Assembly (NCBI GenBank): GCA_028023455.1 | Contig: JAQFVV010006471.1 | Coordinates: 1,038,123-1,102,122, forward strand | From: Epiperipatus broadwayi | Lineage: Eukaryota; Onychophora; Udeonychophora; Euonychophora; Peripatidae | Length of the DNA: 64,000 bases | Direction of reading: 5' to 3' | In this document: one piece after another, positions 49,031-60,405 of the stretch | Position numbering within the stretch: position 1 is the first letter of the stretch | Layout: every line of letters starts with the position of its first letter | Notes under the pieces: generated by a model | The model's input: the letters and a program-made list of their open reading frames with translations, nothing else | Databases searched by the model: none | What the model was told of the DNA's origin: nothing | Program-made: the position numbers and the translations under genes

Positions 49031-52000
49031 GCCTATTCTATGTGTCAACATATGGTTTACAAATGTTTATATAGTCATAACAAAACTTATCTATAGACTA
49101 GTTTGGGTTTTATCATTTTTTTGTGTGTCTTAGAATTGGAATAAGCATACTCATTAATGAGTGTTTGTGGTATGTATGCTATCCATGCAAAGCACTTAAA
49201 ATTGTGATGTATATAAAAAAAAAATCTTAAGACTTGAAATGATTTTGTCATGAACTTAGTTATTGAAAAAGCTGAAAATTTAACTGTTAGGAAAATAATC
49301 TTTATAAGGCATAAATATGTTGAATAAAGCAAACAATTCATAATGTGATATGTAATATTCATTCTTTAATTACAACCATGCAAATTTAAATTCACAATAA
49401 ACTGGCAAATGTGTAATGTCACATAGAAATATATATATATATAATAGTTAAAATGGTTAAATATAATAACAAAAAAATTAGAAAAATATTTTTGTTTACA
49501 AAATATTTTTTTTAAAAATAAGCTCAGTAAACTTTATATTATAGTTTTAAAATTGGAATGCTAGAATAAATTATATTAAGATGGTAGAAACAATGGTAAA
49601 TTACAACAGACAATAATTAAATATTTATCACTTGGATGCATTACTAGATTGCTTAATTACCCTATATGCTTTTAAGTAAAGAATACAGATATTACTAACA
49701 TTATAAATCTTTTATTATTATTAAGATTAATAACCTCCTATTGAAAAGTTAAAATAAGAATAAGTATACAGGACCATAATTTTGAATATTTAACTTCATC
49801 CTTCATAATTCAATATTAGATACATTTCATATATAGTGTATATATAGTTTTATTTTTATATGTGAAAGATATATACAATTACTTAAAATAGTTATTTTAG
49901 AAAGAATGAGTCAGATACAACACTAATTTACAATTTTCACCAGAGGTAATGTTCCATTACATACTAACCTACATTATAATTCCATTTCAATATTATTTCA
50001 TAAAAAAGTGATAAACACATAACATCTTTTATATTAAACCTATTTACTTGCTTTCAAACCTTCATAAAATTTTGCACAATATTTGTGTAGAAAATTTGAA
50101 AAAAGTAGTTATGACCATTTTTGTCCCATCAAATTAGAATAGAAGACAATTCATAGGAACAGTGATTATAAATGCCATTCTTTAAAGATTTTGATGACTA
50201 TAAGTTAGTAAAACTATCTTATTAAAGCCTTGTATTATGATTTGAAAAGAATAAATTTGCAATAATATGCCACTATTAAAATTATAAAATATTATTGGAA
50301 TATTAAAAAAAAAGGCATAATGACAACCTTCAGAAATTATTTTTTAAAAAACTAAAAAAAATTTTTTTAAAAATATCAACTGAAAAAACATAGATTACAA
50401 GATAAATAGTGATTATTTATCTCAATTTAGATTTACAATCAAGCCGCTGAGAAAAAAAAATTACCCATTTACCATATTTGTATTACTTACTAATACTGAT
50501 ATGAATGAGAGAAAAATTTAAAAGTAGATAATTATAATTGTTTATATCAGCCAGTATTAAAGCAAACAAAAATAAATAAATAGAAAATGAAAAATAGCAT
50601 GGAATGCATTTAATATATTAGATATCTAAAAAGTATTTTTTTCTTTTTCTATTCTAGCTTCATCGATTCTAAGGTTGAATAATCATTGGTTCTACTAGAT
50701 ATACTGTACTGCATTAATCCCCATTCCCAGACTGATCCCTAGCTTTTGCTTTTATTCATGAGAACTTGGGATTCAAATCTGGAAACACTAGCTATGCATC
50801 CAAAAGCCATATTAATCTTCTTTTTTACTTTCATGGTATAATAATTAATGAATTATATCTGGTAATCACTTATTATTCAAGCTAACAACAACTGAAATTA
50901 GAATAGAAAAAGGAGAAATATTTTTGTTTATTATAGTAAGATGAAAGAATTAAATAATGTTCTATATGATTAGTATTTTAGAAAAACCTATACACAGGTC
51001 CTTAGATGAAATGTTTTTAATTGATGTCTTCAGTTTATTTTAAGTTATGGTTGTAAAACAATGATATTGAAGTAGAAATGGAACAAGAAAGTATAAAAGA
51101 AATATGCTGAAAATAGCTAAGAAAAAAAATAGAAATGAGCTCTAATTTATATTATTGACTAATGTAAGGAGTAAAAATTATACGATTTAGAAAAAAGCAA
51201 TAATTAATTCAGTAAGCAATATGAAGTGTCCTTAAAAAAGAGAAAAAAATAGACAATATAGACCTATTCTTAGTTTACAAGTATTATCTTCAACAAATAT
51301 TTGAAAAAAGTTTCTGAATTCTGTTTAGCATTTGAATGTCAAATGATGCATCTTTAGTAATAAGAAGTAAAAAAGAATAGTTAATTATTGATCAGTTGTT
51401 GGTCATAAAGGAAGCCATAGCATTTTTCTTTCACTGTACTATTTTGAGTTTTAACTGCTTAGTTTCGTTTAGATATTGTTGGTATTTTTAATCTGATCAT
51501 TACTTTGTTACAATGGTTTTTTTTTTTAAAGCAATGTACAATCTTGATATTGAGAATCCATTTTATTGCCAATACATTCTCAGATAAAATGTCTAAAATC
51601 CTATGTTCTAATGCTTTTCTAAAATCGTGTTTGTTTTTTTAACAATAACTAATTGCTTCTAAAGATGAATTTTGAACACTGAAGTGATAGAAAGAATGCA
51701 ATATTTAGAAATTAATCCCACCCAGGTGCAATATTTATTAATTAGTTTTCTAGAATCAAACTTCTAAACATTTTGGCATTGCCATTTATTTATTAACTAT
51801 AGTTTTTTACAGAAACTAAAAAAAATACTCTGTATAGAACTAAGTTGTAGAGATTTTAATTTCAGACTCATTTCCTGAGTTCTTTATTTTCAAAACGTTT
51901 TGCAACATTTGCAAATTTTACACATTTTAAAATTATAATAATGATAATAAAAAACTAATATAAATTAATTGTTAGGCTTCCTTGTGTATTTATTATTAGT

Positions 52001-53056
52001 AATAATATTTATAAACTTCTTTTAATTCTTTACAATTACAATCAATTAATTACAATTACATCAATATTATAACTAATAGTACTAATTATTGTTATAATTG
52101 TGACAGCTATGAACATTATCACCTTGGGTCCATTAACTTACTCAATTTTCATATTTTCAATAGCAGTTGTAATGCATTCTACCACTTATAGCAATTGAAA
52201 TTATCAATAAATACCATATGATCAAGATAGTGCCAAGACAATCCCCAGATTAGTTTTTATTAGCTTTCACTGAAACACTGGATTTGCATATAATCACAAT
52301 AGCCATTATTACTTCTTGTATACTATTATCTTAAGACTATTGATAACTTCCAATAAACAGCTATGGAACATAATAAAAAAAAAGATCACTGCTTTTAATG
52401 TAGATGTAGAATGTTAACTTGGAGACTAATAAGTTGCTCTGTTGTATATAACTTACATATATGGTTCTAATTAGTAGTTTGAGATCTATCACCAGTAGAT
52501 ATTTAATGTATTAACATTTGTTTAAAGATGTAAATTAAAAAATAAATCGATACTAGACAGAAGATATGGAATCACTTCGTTGAAATTAGTTAAATTTCTT
52601 TTAATAGAAATACATAAAAATATTTATTAATATTATCCAACATAATAATTTTTATCACAAAGTATATTGCATTTATACATTTAGGGATATTGAATAAGAG
52701 GATATTTAAGAGATTGTTTCAAAAAAACATGTTTTACATGTTTCTTAACATGATACTATATGCAGAAGTTAATTAATAAAGTTTTCAAAGAATTACATTA
52801 TTATTTAACATAAATAGATTTAAAACTAAGATTTTTGAAGAATTTTTTAAATTTTATCAGAAATACTTTTGATCTCATACTTACATTCATTTTCTTATAA
52901 TTCATTCTGATTCCTACATGATTTTTATTTTTAATTTAAATAATCAACACAGTACTATATATTAAAAAAACAAAGACATTTTATTTTGTTATACAAACAT
53001 AAAAATAAAATATATTTGAACATAATAAATATATAAAAAAAATTTATGTAATTTTT
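49031..53056. other. 4-kb gene-free stretch downstream of TOP3B
   Basis: AT-rich sequence without recognised coding motifs. A weak tRNA-like promoter motif on the minus strand near 50769-50820 is listed separately. TOP3B transcription should end close to 53050. Confidence 0.45.
50690..50820 (-). repeat. possible tRNA-derived SINE remnant
   Basis: On the minus strand TGGCTTTTGGATGCATAGCT is followed by GATTTGAATCC (50779-50769), close to the RNA polymerase III B box. A less AT-rich body (CAGTCTGGGAATGGGGATTA) follows. A second copy was not found in the window, so the call is weak. Confidence 0.3.
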
Positions 53057-53062
53057 TTTATT
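53057..53062 (-). terminator. polyadenylation signal of TOP3B
   Basis: AATAAA on the minus strand lies about 75 bp past the TOP3B stop codon, the right place for cleavage and polyadenylation. It is the first perfect signal downstream of the stop. Confidence 0.65.
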
Positions 53063-53136
53063 GCTGATTTTACTAAATCCTAAATGTTTTTAGTTTTTTG
53101 AAAATCATCTCGGTTAAAATTAAAAAGGCCAATGTT

Positions 53137-53388
53137 CTATACAAAATATGCAGCTAACTGTGCCATTTTGTCTTTTGGTTTTCCTCTTCCTTTGCCTCGG
53201 CCTCGACCTCTACCTCGTCCTCTACTTCTAGTTGATCTTCCTCCACGACCACCATTACCACCTCCTTTTTGACGATACATTGGATGCTGAGAAGCGCCAT
53301 AATGCATCTGAATAAGTGGCATAAGATTTTTGTCACAGAAAATGCAGCCAGAATATTCTGTTTTATTGTCTGGTAGTTTAGTTTTCTC
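53137..53388 (-). CDS. TOP3B: DNA topoisomerase III beta, last coding exon
   Basis: This exon encodes the C-terminal end of TOP3B, a type IA topoisomerase that relaxes DNA and, unusually, also acts on RNA in complex with TDRD3. It has 83 codons plus stop, entered in phase 0 after an AG acceptor at 53390-53389. The start carries a Cys pair (SGCIFCDKN), the last half of a zinc-finger-like unit. Next is a His/Met stretch (MHYGASQHPMYRQ), then a Gly/Arg-rich RGG-type tail with alternating RG dipeptides. It ends PKDKMAQLAAYFV, the conserved TOP3B terminus. RGG tails bind RNA. The frame joins the previous exon without a shift. Confidence 0.93.
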   Translation of the reverse strand, partial: EKTKLPDNKTEYSGCIFCDKNLMPLIQMHYGASQHPMYRQKGGGNGGRGGRSTRSRGRGRGRGRGKGRGKPKDKMAQLAAYFV

Positions 53389-53471
53389 CTTAAAAACAAC
53401 AATAACAACAATTACAATAAAAAATAAAAATTACTTTTATGATAAAAATTATTTTACAAAATTATATTTAC

Positions 53472-53577
53472 CAGTTTATATTCAACTTTCATAAATTGAG
53501 AATTACACTCTTCACATACATCTTCTAATATGGATACTTTATGGGCATCTTCAAAAATATCTATAACAACATTGCAT
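53472..53577 (-). CDS. TOP3B: DNA topoisomerase III beta, penultimate coding exon
   Basis: A 106-bp exon encodes part of the C-terminal zinc-finger region. The acceptor AG is at 53579-53578 after a T-rich tract, and the donor is GTAAAT at 53471. Its first base completes a Lys codon split by the intron; CNVVIDIFEDAHKV follows, then CEECNSQFMK. The two CxxC-type pairs continue the zinc ribbons started in the upstream exon, and the exon ends in phase 0. The intron to the last exon is only 83 bp. The sequence was too short and split for a simple open-frame search and is recognised by homology and splice phase. Confidence 0.92.
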
Positions 53578-54171
53578 CTAAAAAAAATTTGAAAAATTAA
53601 CATCATTCTTTTCCTCACTATATACATATGCTACACAAATACCTGCATATATATATAGTCAAAAATTAAAATGCATGTTTTATAAAACACCCACTTCATT
53701 TAAATTTTAATCATTCCATATTTTAATCTTAAGCGTCAGCATACTTATTTTATTAAAATAATCAATTAGAACATCTATGCAAACTTTTATACTATTAATA
53801 ATCAAAATTACATAATTTGTATACTGTCTGTGTGTCTTTTAAATAATAAAAAAATAAATTATTTGATATTTAATAAATGCACAAAATTAGCTTTAAAAAT
53901 AATAATACATTTAATTAACTTTGATTGTTTTTATAGGAGATAAATTACACTGCCATCTGGTAATGCATTATTTAAGCTTACAATAAATAAAGTGAAGAGA
54001 TGAGAAATGATCTTGTACTGTAACAAGATGAAAGAATCAAGTAAGTTTATGCTAGTAATATATTATTACAACGCAATAATTAGATGCTATTTAATGCAAA
54101 CAATGTATAGATAAATACAAAAAAAAAAGCATAAGGCTTTATTACTTAGGAATTCATAAAAAGTTCTCAAG

Positions 54172-54240
54172 TATCACCAGAATCAATCCTGGGACCTCTC
54201 GATCTCAATATCAGATACTCAACCAACTGCACCAAGCCAT
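54172..54240 (-). repeat. tRNA-derived SINE head or tRNA pseudogene
   Basis: On the minus strand, GGCTTGGTGCAGTTGGTTGA (A-box region with D-arm-like bases) leads through GAGATCGAGAGGTCCCAGGA to GATTGATTC, a degraded B box. The roughly 70-nt length and order match a tRNA. The anticodon and acceptor stems no longer pair well, so it is not a working tRNA. Confidence 0.6.
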
Positions 54241-55272
54241 AACAATGAAATTTCAATAAAATACAAATTGGAGAATTTTTCCAAAAAATTCAACATTAAA
54301 ATTTTAATTAATATTAGGAAAAATATACATTGGGGAATACCAAAATCATTTAATTACAAATATATATATATATATATTATAAATCCCTTTCATCATATTT
54401 CCATAATATAAATCAGTTAAAATTCAATAATCAAGTTTCATATAACAGTATGGAACGCTAATTGAATAATAATAAAATATGACTATATAATTGTATGTTT
54501 GGCAGGATGTTTCTATCATGAAAGAATTTATTTTGTAACTGTTTTATCAATATACCATCATAAAGCCAAAATTGGAAATTGTTCCTTCAATTCATTCACT
54601 TATATTATTCCTATAATAGAGCAGGTTATGACTAACACTAATGAGTAATTTTAATAACAATGTTAGATAGAAATAACAGATTATAAAGAAAGATATATAC
54701 TTCCAATATACCAAAAATCCAGAAATATTTGCATTGCGTAGAAATTACCAGAAATGATCTCAAGTGCTGATCCATGTTGAATGCTCTGGAAATGTTAACA
54801 TGTAACATCTATTTTAACAGTACAAAATTATCAAATATGCATTTTTGATTAACAATTTTTATTTATTTATTTATAAATTACATAATTCTTTTTTTAGCTG
54901 AAATTATATTACTCTAAACTCATCCTACTATCATCTCTTTCAAAAAACTATCCAAATCATTAAATTTTATGATCATCAATTTTCTTAAGTTTTGAAAATT
55001 CTGTTATTCAGTTAAGATTTTGTTTCACTACTTCAAATAAAAATACTAGAAATAAACATGCCATTAATGCATTTTTAACAACATAGGAATTGGATTTTAA
55101 AAAAAAAAAAATATGAACATCATATACAATTTACTTAGTTTCACAATTATATCCATTTTCCAAAAAAAATTACCCCTTTTATATTTAGTTATTGTGCCAT
55201 CATTACATGGGTCCTACTTTTTTAAGGGAAAACTCTGTATTTCTTTTTTAGAGCTACATTTTTATGTAAATA

Positions 55273-56657
55273 TTGTGACAGAACGGGTTCAAACCCGGTC
55301 ACAACTAGCATGATAGGTGGTGGACATTATATATAGATAGTTCAGGTATATAGATTAATTATTATATTACGCGGTGGTGGTTATACAAAATACGTATATA
55401 GCTTAGAAAGGGGGGGGGAGCACTCTGTCATTTCAAAATAGTATGTATGGGTGTGTTATAGATGTACGTATGAATGAGTTAATTGTTGTAGAGGGAGGAA
55501 ATGAGGTTTTCTTTCAATTATGTTCTAAAAGCCTAGAAATTTCTAGAAGAAATGGATTTTAAAACAAGAAAGGCTGAAGGTGCTAAAAGCCTTCACACCA
55601 CGATCAAAATCTGGTTGGGCAGAAATCAGAGACAGGAAGTGGAAAACAAGTGAAGCTTCTAGAACAAATGGAGGGGCTATAAAAGAAAAGAACCCAGAAT
55701 GCTCTCTCTCTTGTCTCTGCAGAAATTGACGATCAACATAGCGGGATTGTTAATGCAGCAAAATTAATTTTATAATTTTGTTTATTTTAATGGCAAAAGA
55801 AATGGAGATGTCGGGTAAAAGCCTAATGTATCGGGCTCAAACCCATCTCCAACACTCTGTATGCTGCTACATTCAATAATGAAGGCCTCTCTGGATTTGA
55901 AGCAACCATCAAGATCGGAACCATAAAGCAACAATTTTCAAAAATGGAGACCCTAGATAGAATAAAGAAAGAAAAATCTCAAGACGGATCATATGTTTGC
56001 CTGTGCTGATTTGAACTATAAAATATTATTCCACGAACTTCCTGGGGATGTGCAGGTAGTATAAACTTTGCATATTGAGTTATTGTTTTAAAAAAATGAA
56101 TAAAATAAAAGGAAAGAAATCAGTTGTCGATTCTATAGATTTAAGTAGAAGAACTCCATAAGAAATTTTATAAGGAGATTGTTTTGTTTAGATTGTGTAA
56201 ACCCATTATAGCTATTAGTGATTGAGGAAACACTTGTATGAAATGAATTGTCTTCAACAAAGTCTAAAAGAAGTAAATAAAAAAATAGTGGAAGAGAGAT
56301 CTCTTTCTATCTGTCTGCAATTTTTAAATCATTAATAAATGTATTTGAAAGTATGTGCATTCATATATATGTATATTATTAATCGAAATGTCAGAGATTT
56401 AGTTTTATATATTAACGGGTTAAAAAATTAAATTATTCTTTTTATGTTTGTTACCGATACTTGATGTTTAGCAGAACTCTTAATAAATATTGGTGATAGT
56501 GAAACCATATGTAGAAATCTGTTATTGAATTGTTCTTATTTTTTTTTCTATTATATTGTTAAAAAAAGAAAGAATGCTTGTTCCCATTCGCATCTACTTC
56601 CAGCCATATCGCCACCCGCTCTGAGCCTGAGCTAGCTGAGGGTTACACCTCTCACAT
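55273..56657 (+). mobile_element. LTR-like sequence with TATA promoter, in the TOP3B intron
   Basis: The sequence starts TGTGACAGAACGGGTTC, an imperfect hairpin with the AACCCGGTCACA that follows. It is clearly GC-richer than the intron around it. TATAAAA at 55678-55684 is followed about 25 bp later by a CTCTCTCTCTTGTCTCTGCA initiator-like region, the layout of an LTR promoter. CTCTCACA at 56650-56657 inverts to TGTGAGAG, matching the start with one mismatch, and GGTTACA at 56642-56648 is another possible end. No internal coding region or second LTR was found, and flanking bases give no clear target duplication. A solo LTR is the best reading, but the 3' limit is uncertain. Confidence 0.45.
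55678..55684 (+). promoter_or_regulatory. TATA box of the LTR-like sequence
   Basis: TATAAAA sits in a GC-richer context (GGGGCTATAAAAG). If used, it would drive transcription antisense to TOP3B within its intron. Confidence 0.45.
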
Positions 56658-58699
56658 TTTATTAAAGACCATAGCAGTTTATCAGTAGTCTCTCCCTTCA
56701 TGTAATTCTTATTTAACATAAGATTGGAGCTTGGAATCCTAGTGATGTCCATAAATACACGTCAGGAAACTGCTACATTAATTTGATGAATAAAACAGAA
56801 TAATACGTTCGCCTTGCAAAGTGATAAATATAGGTTGCATGCATATACGATAAACATAAGTATATAAGATCTTAAGAGACGAAAGGGAGGTTTTGTTACA
56901 ATATATTCAATTCCAAATGGAAGTTTCTTATACCCAGATTTTTATCGTTCAATCTGACATTTATTATTTTTAAAATATTTTAAAACTTTTTTAAATTTCT
57001 ATTTATAATAATTCGAAACTTATGCAATAGTATCTGCCAGATATAATAAATATATTAAAAAATAATAAGCTTTTAATATTAGTTCAATTTGTAGAAGAAA
57101 GCTGCTTGAATCTTAGTTAATAGATATTGTTTACTTCTATTAAATAGAATGATATTAACTTGCGCAGTAGTATCTAAAACAATATTATTTTGCAAGAAAT
57201 ATCTTATATATATATGGGCAAAGACAATTTCTTGACTCACTAAAAAGAGAAAAATTGACTAATTCTCTAACAATGATGATATTAATAACTTGATTAAAAA
57301 AAACCACTAGTCTTCTCTGCTTAATTGAATAATAAAATAAATAAATGTAGGCTTTCATGGTCAATGTAGAAAATTCAAAGAAGATATTCAAAAACTAATA
57401 AAAAGATTTAAAAATAAATGGAGAATTAAAACTGCAAAAGACAAGTAGTCAACATCTGCTCAAGAAAATTTTAGACAGTTTTTAATGCAGTGAAAAGATC
57501 TGAATATCATAACCCCAAAAAATCTATGGAAAACATTTTTTTGAATAAATCCCAGAATAATAAAATACAATGGGAAATTTTAATTAAGCAAGTTGTTGAA
57601 ATGTTTTTTAAAAAATATATTTGCACAGAAAATAGCCATATTCATTTAAGAGTATATATATGATGAAACATGGACATTTGCGAAATTTTGATCCATCATT
57701 CCTGCATATTTTAGTCTGGAATATAACATTATTTTTTTCATCATGTTTGGAACTGTCATTTTATTGCATCAATCATTAGTAAATCATGATTTGGAAGGAA
57801 TATTTTTTCATATGGATAATTTTTTTTTTTGAAAAAAAAATTGAAATAATGTACAGCACTTTTACTTTTTCCATCCATTTCTTTGCAAAACACTGCTCTC
57901 AAAAATAAGATTTCACCATATATGATTACAAGCACTCATTTTCATGTTTTAATACAAGGGCTTCCAAGCAAACTTGAATGTATTAATATTATATATGAAT
58001 TTGTAGTTCATATTAATTATATTTTTATTCCTCTTTCACGATAGTATATACTTCATTAAATATAAAAGGAGAAGATGGTGACGTTAAAATTGTGCAAACT
58101 TTGTGAACAATGATGAAGCACAGTCAATAGTAAAATTTTCAAGGAATTATTCCATTATAGTTTACTACATCTTTGCAGAACACATCAACATATAATAAAT
58201 ACATTGCTAGACGATAATGATCAAATTTGAATTAAGGCATAAAATTTTCCCAAAACAAATATTCATCAAAGATTTTTTTCCAACAACTATTAATTTTTTA
58301 AAAAAAATATATAGTCCATAGTCAACCCAGCTAACAAATTAGAAATGGACAGTAAATGTCTATTTAGTTGTTCTTAGCTAGAGAATAAAACATGGATGCA
58401 AAACCATTATAATCCTCAATACCCTGAAGTTGGCAAACCTGAGGTATGATTTACTGTTTTGCTTTTGAGAGTTGTAGAAAAAGTCTTTTATTTGTACTGA
58501 AGTAGGTTATTTAAAAACTGATACTACTTTTATCTATACATAATTTTAGAATAAAAATTTTCTTGAGTCAAAGATGTGAACATATATTTTGCTTGATGTT
58601 AATATTACTAGCTTAGCAATGTGACAATTGGATTACACCATCCTTTATCTGTACAGTAGAAGTTATGTAGAACTGTTATGAAGATGCAAAAAAATAAAA

Positions 58700-59925
58700 A
58701 TAAAAAGTCAATTTAATAGTAATATTAAAAATTACAGACCTGTTAGTCTTTTATCAGTTCTATATAAAATTTTTACCAAAATAATAACAATGTGACTATA
58801 GCGAACTTTGGATTTTAACCAATCAGAAGTACAAGCTGGATATAAAAAGTGGTTTTAGTAAAGTGGATCATATCCTAGTATTGAGAGAAATTATAGAAAG
58901 AACCAATAAATATAAGTTGTCATTATGTTTTGGATTTGTAGATTATGAAAAGGCATTTGATTCTAAAAGCATTACATCAGTGAATAAAGCAATGGCTCAT
59001 CAAAGTATAGAGGATATTGTCATAACTGAAGAATATTTATAAAATGCAACAGCAATAATTAATTACTTAATGACAATAAAAAGATTAACATTAAGAAGGA
59101 TGTACAAGAAGTTGACTGTACATCATTAAAACGTTTTACAGCAGTTTTGCAAGAAGTATTTGGGGATTTAAATGGAAAGTTAAAGAAGTAAAAGTAAATG
59201 AGAATTATTTAAGTCATCTAGATTTTGCAAATGATGTAGTTGTTTTTGCAAATAATGCTTTAGAGCTTCAAGAAATGTTGCAAGAGCTATCAGAAGAAAG
59301 TAACAAAGTAGGATTAAAGATAAATGTTAAAAAACTAATGTTCAATGGATTCCTAAAAAAAAAAAAAATAAAGATTAATAATGATGAGTTAAAAGAAATT
59401 AACAACTATATATATCTTGGCTAATTATTACTACAGATGGAAACATAATGGATGAAATTAATCATACAATTAGACTTGGTTGGTGTACTTTTGGTAGAAA
59501 TGAATTAATATTAAAAAGAAATGTGCCTATGTGTTTGAAAGAAAGGTTTTTAATAAAGGCGTTTTACTCGTTCTTACTTATTGATCTGAGACTTGGACAG
59601 TTGACAGAAGGGCAAGACAGAGACTTCAGACTACTCAGTGAAATATGGAGAGATGCATATTAAGAATAACAAGAAGAGATTGAAAATAAAATACATGCGT
59701 AAAAAACAAACAGGTGTTATTGACATTATTGAAATAATTAAAAACTGAAGTGGAGTTGGGCTGCACCAACACTAAAAGATATGAAAATAGATGGACAATT
59801 GAAATCATAAGCTGTGTTCCAAGAGAAGAGAGCTAGAGATTGGAGATGAATTGAACTTGGAGAGACCTTCATTTTGCAGTGGATTGATAATGGTTGAAAA
59901 TAATGATGATGATGATTAATAACAA
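58700..59925 (+). mobile_element. decayed RTE LINE, 5'-truncated copy
   Basis: This starts at NYRPVSLLSVLYKIFTK (58730) of the reverse transcriptase and continues through the FGFVDYEKAFDS segment (about 58930) and a LDFANDVVVF box (59220; the catalytic FADD has become FAND). It keeps the 8 bp lost in the 38-kb copy (GAAAGTAACAAAGTAGG near 59300), then the C-terminal part and a GATGATGATG end. It lies antisense to TOP3B. Stops and shifts are frequent. Confidence 0.82.
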
Positions 59926-60211
59926 ATAAATATACACATGAACAAATCTGGAATATACAATTATTGTAAAATCATTTACTATGCCATTTTTTTTTTTCCT
60001 GTATGATTAAATTTTTAGTATCCAATTTATTAACATAACAAAATTAAAATATCTTTTAAAAAAAAATCTATCTGCCCCTTTTTTAATCAGTTTATAGCAT
60101 TTTGAATTAATTATTTTCTAAGTACTTGCTGAATTATTATTACTAATATCTAATTGTATAATTATTGCCACTACTATTTAAAACAATAATATAATAATTA
60201 AAAAAACTCAC

Positions 60212-60405
60212 TTATTACATGCCAATTTCCACTTTGCTAAAGCATCTAAAACTATCACTCCTCTATCACATTCTGAACAATTACACACCCCAATAAATGA
60301 TAATGAATGAGGGCAAACTGGATGTGTGCATTCACTACAGCCCATGCCTTTACGCATGTCAGGAAAAGGAGGATTACTATAACAATAAGGACACAATGAA
60401 TAACT
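60212..60405 (-). CDS. TOP3B: DNA topoisomerase III beta, zinc-finger exon
   Basis: A 194-bp exon of the TOP3B C-terminal zinc-finger domain. It starts after a poly-pyrimidine tract and AG (60407-60406) with SYSL, then CPYCYSNPPFPDMRKGMGC, CSECTHPVCPHSLSF, a CNCSEC unit, and DALAKWKLACN. The donor GTGAGT begins at 60211 and splits the Lys codon completed in the next exon. The many Cys residues in CxxC pairs are the zinc-binding ribbons that in type IA topoisomerases bind single-stranded nucleic acid. The catalytic tyrosine and TOPRIM domain lie in exons upstream, beyond 64000 or not recognised here. Confidence 0.95.

Larger units (their letters stand above)
53578..60211 (-). other. TOP3B: 6.6-kb TOP3B intron loaded with repeats
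   Basis: The intron between the zinc-finger exon and the penultimate exon has good GT-AG ends (donor GTGAGT at 60211, acceptor at 53579-53578). It contains a tRNA-derived SINE-like piece (54172-54240), an LTR-like sequence (55273-56657) and a decayed RTE LINE (58700-59925). The rest is AT-rich with no features seen, notably 53640-54150, 54245-55270 and 56660-58690. Confidence 0.85.

Noticed and set aside
53154-53411. 85-codon minus-strand frame with alternating Val/Glu
   Set aside because: It overlaps the last TOP3B exon in another frame; the splice phase and terminal motif support the other frame.
55273-55854. Shorter LTR ending at CCATCTCCAACA
   Set aside because: It has TG...CA ends, but no primer site, second LTR or target duplication follows, and GC-richer sequence continues beyond it.
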